This document shows positions 59,346 to 64,000 of a DNA stretch of 64,000 nt, one piece after another. This DNA comes from Apoda limacodes (lineage: Eukaryota > Arthropoda > Insecta > Lepidoptera > Limacodidae). Each line of letters starts with the position of its first letter. The first letter of the stretch is position 1. The notes beneath the pieces are model-generated. The model was not told where the DNA came from. It did not search any database and saw only the letters and a program-made list of their open reading frames with translations. The stretch spans positions 4,159,001-4,223,000 of the forward strand of contig OX291547.1 in the NCBI GenBank assembly GCA_946406115.1, in the 5' to 3' direction. The position numbers were made by a program, and so were the translations under genes.

Positions 59346-59639
59346 CTCCAATCTTAGTTTATGAGAGACATACTCATAAATGAAGAGACGTTTTAACTGC
59401 GCTTTTATAGATCTTGACGTGAATTTGATGAAACGTCTTTAAACTTTACATAATGTTGGGACACGCAGAGTACGTACTTTTTGCGCTTAAGATCTCAGAA
59501 ACTAAAAGAGATACAGCAAGGTAAGCCATATTACTTTACACTTAGTTCTTCGGACTTGCCAAAACAATATTCCCGAGAGTCGTCCTTTGAGTCTTTTGAA
59601 TGGGAGAGGCCTTGCAAGAAGTCAAAAATATATGCATTG

Positions 59640-59901
59640 CGTACCCAAAGACTGCCAAGGAGCTTTATAAATAAGTTTACTCTATCTGTCGGTCTGATCT
59701 CAAGTTGTCTGCCTGACTGTCCAACCTTTAAGGGACTCTATCTTTTAGATCGATTTTTTTAAACAGAAAATGTGTTATTATGGGGATTTTTTTTAATAAA
59801 AACTTTAACACACTTAGCCAGCTTCTTTTTAGGGTGCCGAACCTAAAAAGGAAAAAAAACCCTTAAAGGATTATAGGATACAGGACACTCGGTTGTCCGC
59901 C

Positions 59902-59957
<56 letters not shown>

Positions 59958-59978
59958 CGTCCGTCCGTCCGTCCGTCC

Positions 59979-60026
<48 letters not shown>

Positions 60027-60376
60027 TTCAGGTCCCTTTTTCTGAAAATAATATCAAATACTAAGGTTTACGTTCCCTTGAAGTTGTAAAAAATCAAGCT
60101 CCTAATTCAACGCATTAAAAAAATACGTTAAAAATACGTTTTTGTCACATATTTTGGCATTCAAAAATAAATCAAAACTTATTTCCCGTTGACCTAGAAT
60201 CATGAAATTTCGCAAGAAGCAAGTTGTTACATCACAAATATAGGAAAAAAACCAAAAAGTAATAAATAAGGTAAAACCTGTGAGACTGATCTCATGATAA
60301 ATCAACTATCTTCATATAATAAGTTTGTACGGAACCCTCAGTGCGTGAGCCAGACTTGTACTTGGCCAGGTTTTGA
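59640..60376 (+). repeat. GGTTCCGTACC-type dispersed repeats, two, with microsatellite
   Basis: A first partial copy (GCGTACCCAAAGACTGCC to GTGTTATTATGGGG) is followed at 59828 by TTTTTAGGGTGCCGAACC. The second copy ends GTACGGAACCCTCAGTGCGT and ACTTGTACTTGGCCAGG. The CTGTCTGT segment normal in this family has expanded to a long microsatellite. Confidence 0.75.
59901..60026. repeat. (CTGT)n microsatellite with (CCGT)n core
   Basis: About 31 tetranucleotide units. The central seven or so are CCGT instead of CTGT. It sits at the natural CTGTCTGTC site of the surrounding repeat. Confidence 0.95.
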
Positions 60377-60659
60377 ACATAGATTTAATAGCGGCATCAA
60401 ATCTCCACAGCTAAGCTGCCGTGGCTCCGACACAACCAACCCTCCATTTTAATTATATAAATGTAGCAAGTAGGACTGGACTAATATCTATATTAGTATT
60501 TATAAACAGGTGTATTTATTGTAATGTTGAAACATGAATCGCAATCCGTATTAAATTAAAACATCGTTGATGATTAGTTTATTGTTTATTGCATTTTCCT
60601 TTTGTGTATTAAATTGTAATCATTGATCGTTATATTATTGATTTTATTTTCATTATGTG

Positions 60660-60666
60660 TATAAAA
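60660..60666 (+). promoter_or_regulatory. TATA box of the Kunitz gene
   Basis: TATAAAA lies 54-60 bases before the start codon. An initiator-like CCAGTG around 60693 is at the expected distance (about 30 bases), giving a short 5' UTR. Confidence 0.55.
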
Positions 60667-60719
60667 CTGATACGTAAACGGGTGTCCGCCACCAGTGCGT
60701 GATAAGGTGGTTATCAGCT

Positions 60720-63269
60720 ATGAACTATTGGTACGTAATCGTGTTTGTGGTAACCACAGTTGGCCATTTTGAAGCTGGTAAGTACCTATTTTCCTTTTCG
60801 TGCATACCTACTGATTCCATGGTAATTTTTAAATATATGATTACAAACCAGGAATACCAGATATTATGTAAAATCTCCTGTGCTTATTCTAAACTGAGGT
60901 AATTATGTAAGTTGAAGCCAATGACCTTAACTCTGAGTCGCATAAACTTCAAGATCGTCATACAGTAATTTTGGAACTAGACTCCTCTTTATTTCAAAAT
61001 TATCGGTAAAAACTATTTGTTTAAGACATTGCTTACACCTGGAAAATAAGTTTAGTTACTGTTACATAGATAATAACAAAAAGTAGATATAGGTACAAAA
61101 ATAAATGTTTCTTCCTCTAAAATTTCCATCTGCCGAATCATTTCAGACGGTCTGCTTCCGCAGTTTTATTTTTCAAAATTATTCATATCTATATCGATAC
61201 CTATTCCAGATAAATCTGTGGATTTACTCAAGTTAATGTATTAAAATGTATCGAAATACAATTAATATCTGAACCTGTGTGATAATGTGATAAGTAGCCA
61301 TTGTAATTCGGATAGTGCTCGCGATGATTATTATGATTTTCTTATCAACTTTTTATTCTTTAGTAAATTTTTTTGAATACTAATGGAGTAAGTTTCTACA
61401 CCCTCCTCATCCCTGTCGCTTATTTATTTCGCTTTATTTTCCCTTAGCATAAAAACATTTCACTAAGTAATACCAGCTTTTGTGTAATTTTCATTACATA
61501 CCGCAGTTGGGACTGGAAAGCTGTTCTAAAATATAAAGCCTATACACACAGCAGAGAGTAATATGAAAGACAATTAAGTATTTTTCAATGTTGTTCTTAC
61601 AAAAGGCCACCGGGCAGTGGAACGACACATTTTAAAGTTAAAAATGAAATGTTTAAACTAAATGTTGTCGCGTTTCCACTAATTAAGTAAGATCTAGGTA
61701 GGTAACAAACATTCAATATCTTATAAGTTAAAGAAGATATTATAAGATGTATTGTTTAATTGAAAATCATGATGTTAAACGGATATCCTACGCGAGAGCT
61801 AATTTCATTAAAATATTCAAGTATTTCAGGTGTTATAAGTCTTTCTTCTTTCTTCGTGAGAAACGACCGAATTAAAAGCATTTTTGATATTTTTTATAAA
61901 CATTGTCTATGTCGGTAGTTAGAATGTTAAAATACCTACTCGGTAGTTTGATAATAATCTCTAAAGCATTTATTTTCAATTTACTTCCATACATTCGACT
62001 GTATTTTTTTTTAATATTGGTTATCTCAGAACTTTCGACTGGGTGAACCGATTTTGATAATAATTTCTTTTTTTTTAAGCTATTGCTTTCCCTGCGATCT
62101 TATTTTAATTTGGTCCAGTTCTAGCAATAGAATCCATGAGAAAACCATATAAATCTTAAATAAGCATTAAGTATGTACGCGACAAATGGACGAAAAACTG
62201 AATTTTGATGGTTAATTTTTAGTGTATGAGAAAAAATAAAAGCAAAACATTGATGCAATAAATAAATGATGAATGATGAATGACTCTTGTTTACTATAGT
62301 ATCATAGGTTTGGCGTTTGACTACTCTTGAGCTTATCAACTTACCTAGTAGTGATTTTTTTTGATTGCTTATCATTTTATTTCTAGTTCCTTCAGAAGAA
62401 TGTGAAATGAAACCAAAAGATACACACTGTATCATAGAGTACGCTTCGAGAGAACGCTTTCCACATAGCAAGAGGTAGGTCGGCATCTTGTTTTCTCATG
62501 AAATAATAGCACATTCATTACATAAGGTTGTAGGTGATAATTCAGCCTAGTACGTATTGAGCAGAGCTCACGAGTGTCATACGAATGTTTTCAGCACACT
62601 TGAAGGACAGTAAATGCTTAAATTAGTGTTAAAATGTTATAAACAATTGATATTCATTGGATTTAATAGTTTTGATAGATATGTTTTTGGCAAATACGTT
62701 GTATTTATTTTTCTGAAAATAAAAACTAAGTTCATAGGTATAATTTGTTCTTGCTAAAAATTTAAAAAAAATCTGAAAAGTAATGAGAATTACCGCATAA
62801 GTGCGTACTGGACGCTATTAAGATGCTGACAACGGTGCAGTAAAGTTTGCTTTATAAGCAAATGTGTAGAAAATACATTTTTAGTCTGTCGACTACCGGG
62901 TATAGTAAGACTGTTTTGAGTGCAAGGAAACTATGATGTCGTAATAGTGTTTTTTCTATTTGTTTATTATCTGTTATGTACTTTGTTTAATTTTATATTG
63001 CAACTGTGATATCCTGTTAGAGCAAGATGACTGAGGCATTATCCATTCCAGAGATTTTTAAATAGGAACTTATTTAAAATCCACGCTATCTATTAATTTA
63101 ATGAAATCATAACAGTTACATGCCAAATCTTTTCAGGTATATCTATGACTGGGCAACAAGAAAATGCTTCCTGATCAGATGGTCCGAGCACTGTCCTCCG
63201 CCCGCACCCAACGTTAACAACTTCTCCAGCGAAAGCGACTGTCTTCGAGAATGTTCAGGATGGGCTTGA
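60720..63269 (+). CDS. Secreted Kunitz-type (BPTI-like) protein, three exons
   Basis: Exons 60720-60777, 62387-62474 and 63137-63269 join with GT-AG borders and matching phases to 92 residues. Residues 1-19 (MNYWYVIVFVVTTVGHFEA) are a signal peptide. The mature part is one Kunitz-like domain with six cysteines at 25, 34, 59, 68, 84 and 88. The YIYDWATRKC and NNFSSESDCLREC segments are the family signature. Spacing is C-x8-C-x24-C-x8-C-x15-C-x3-C, against the usual x8-x15-x7-x12-x3. The residue after the second cysteine, where the protease-contacting residue sits, is Ile, not Lys or Arg. So trypsin inhibition is doubtful. Kunitz proteins of insects act in haemolymph, gut or cuticle as protease inhibitors or channel-binding peptides. 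Introns are 1609 and 662 bases. No frame damage is seen. Confidence 0.82.
62020..62130. repeat. Dispersed repeat fragment in Kunitz intron 1
   Basis: TCAGAACTTTCGACTGGGTG followed by AACCGATTTTGATAATAATT is a motif common in lepidopteran repeats. It lies inside the first intron. Confidence 0.5.
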
Positions 63270-63305
63270 GTTAGGTTTTAAAATGTATGTAATCAATGGA
63301 AAAAA

Positions 63306-63311
63306 ATTAAA
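63306..63311 (+). terminator. Candidate poly(A) signal of the Kunitz gene
   Basis: ATTAAA, the common variant signal, 37 bases after the stop codon. Confidence 0.45.
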
Positions 63312-63339
63312 TTGTTTGAATGAATATGGTTTATATCAT

Positions 63340-63545
63340 CCTATCCTACTAATATTATAAATGAGAAAGTATGTCTGGATGAATGTTTGTTACTCAATCA
63401 CGCTTCAACCAATAGACGGATCCTGTCCTGAAATAGAACACAGGCTACTTTATCCTGAAATATCCAAAAGTGCCCACGGGAAGAACTATAACCAAGCTTA
63501 AACGAACTATAGCTACAGTCATAGCTTGCTATAACAAACCAACAA
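63340..63545 (+). repeat. RTE-like dispersed repeat tail
   Basis: CTACTAATATTATAAATGAG, GTTTGTTACTCAATCACGCT, ATAGAACACAGGCTACTTTA and AAGTGCCCACGGGAAGAACT are in the usual order of a common lepidopteran RTE-type repeat. Confidence 0.65.
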
Positions 63546-64000
63546 ACAATAAATGATTATAATTAAGAAGTTAACCAACGTTGATAACCGAATTTAGGAC
63601 AGGTGGAGCCGCTGGCTAAGTCTAGTATTCAACTGGTAATGGGCAACATTGTTTAAAACTGCAAATCCAGCTTTATTATATTTCATGTATTTAAAAGTGG
63701 CAAACAGATTAAGGAAGATAATGCAAGGCGCGGCTTTTAATGGGTGACACGCCTAACTGGGGCACAGAGTAATCAACTCTGTAGAGGAGAGGCCCTGTTA
63801 AATGTTTGTTGGCAAAAAATAAACAATAGCTACCTACTTTCACTCTTTTCATTAGTAATCAAATTAAATCCAACTAAACTTCAATTAATAGTTGATAACA
63901 CTAGGTTTTAAGTCACTTTTGTAAATAATATACATTGTAATACATGGTTGTACCTTTATGTGTGACGTGAAAAATCTGAAAATACGAATTCTTATTTAAT
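63546..64000. other. No gene seen
   Basis: AT-rich end of the window, nothing supported. Confidence 0.45.

Overview
The window looks like AT-rich nuclear DNA from a moth or butterfly. Many dispersed repeats typical of lepidopteran genomes are present: the GGTTCCGTACC repeat, tRNA-derived SINEs and 5'-truncated LINE tails. Genes are split by introns, so continuous open frames say little. Two host genes can be assembled from exons with consistent splice sites and phases. The first is a four-exon rhodopsin-class G-protein-coupled receptor on the minus strand (18073 down to 14407, about 369 aa, unusually GC-rich exons). The second is a three-exon secreted Kunitz-type protein on the plus strand (60720-63269, 92 aa) with a TATA box. 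Weaker isolated exon candidates lie at 26109-26232 (+), 37652-38599 (+) and 41500-41585 (-).

The rest is mostly a layered collection of transposable elements. 1-6 kb: a tRNA-like SINE, a GGTTCCGTACC repeat and a decayed DIRS-type tyrosine-recombinase retrotransposon (gag, RT/RNase H and YR on the minus strand, with complex inverted repeats at both ends). 6-12 kb: a hAT-type MITE with an 8-bp target duplication, a ~120-bp satellite split by a GC-rich inverted-repeat element, LINE tails and a second satellite block. 14-18 kb: the receptor gene. 20-24 kb: a dead jockey-type LINE end and an internally deleted pogo/Tigger-like element. 26-29 kb: a SINE, a Tc1/mariner-like MITE, and a 33-bp minisatellite that is open on both strands. 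30-31 kb: LINE fragments.

The most striking system is at 31419-34255. It is a complete 2.84-kb Transib-type element with terminal inverted repeats and a perfect 5-bp duplication (CGCCG). It carries a three-exon transposase related to RAG1, the catalytic subunit of V(D)J recombination. Its ends start with CACAGTG, the consensus heptamer of V(D)J signal sequences, and an A-rich nonamer-like block follows after 11-12 bp. The only clear lesion is a one-base frame change in an A10 run.

34-60 kb is gene-poor and repeat-rich. It holds RTE-like tails, two remnants of an RT-associated nuclease-like domain, a Crypton-like tyrosine recombinase fragment, and a 2.5-kb inverted-repeat element (52043-54530) with a decayed lysine-rich protein of a type I cannot name. 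The Kunitz gene and a last dispersed repeat close the window.
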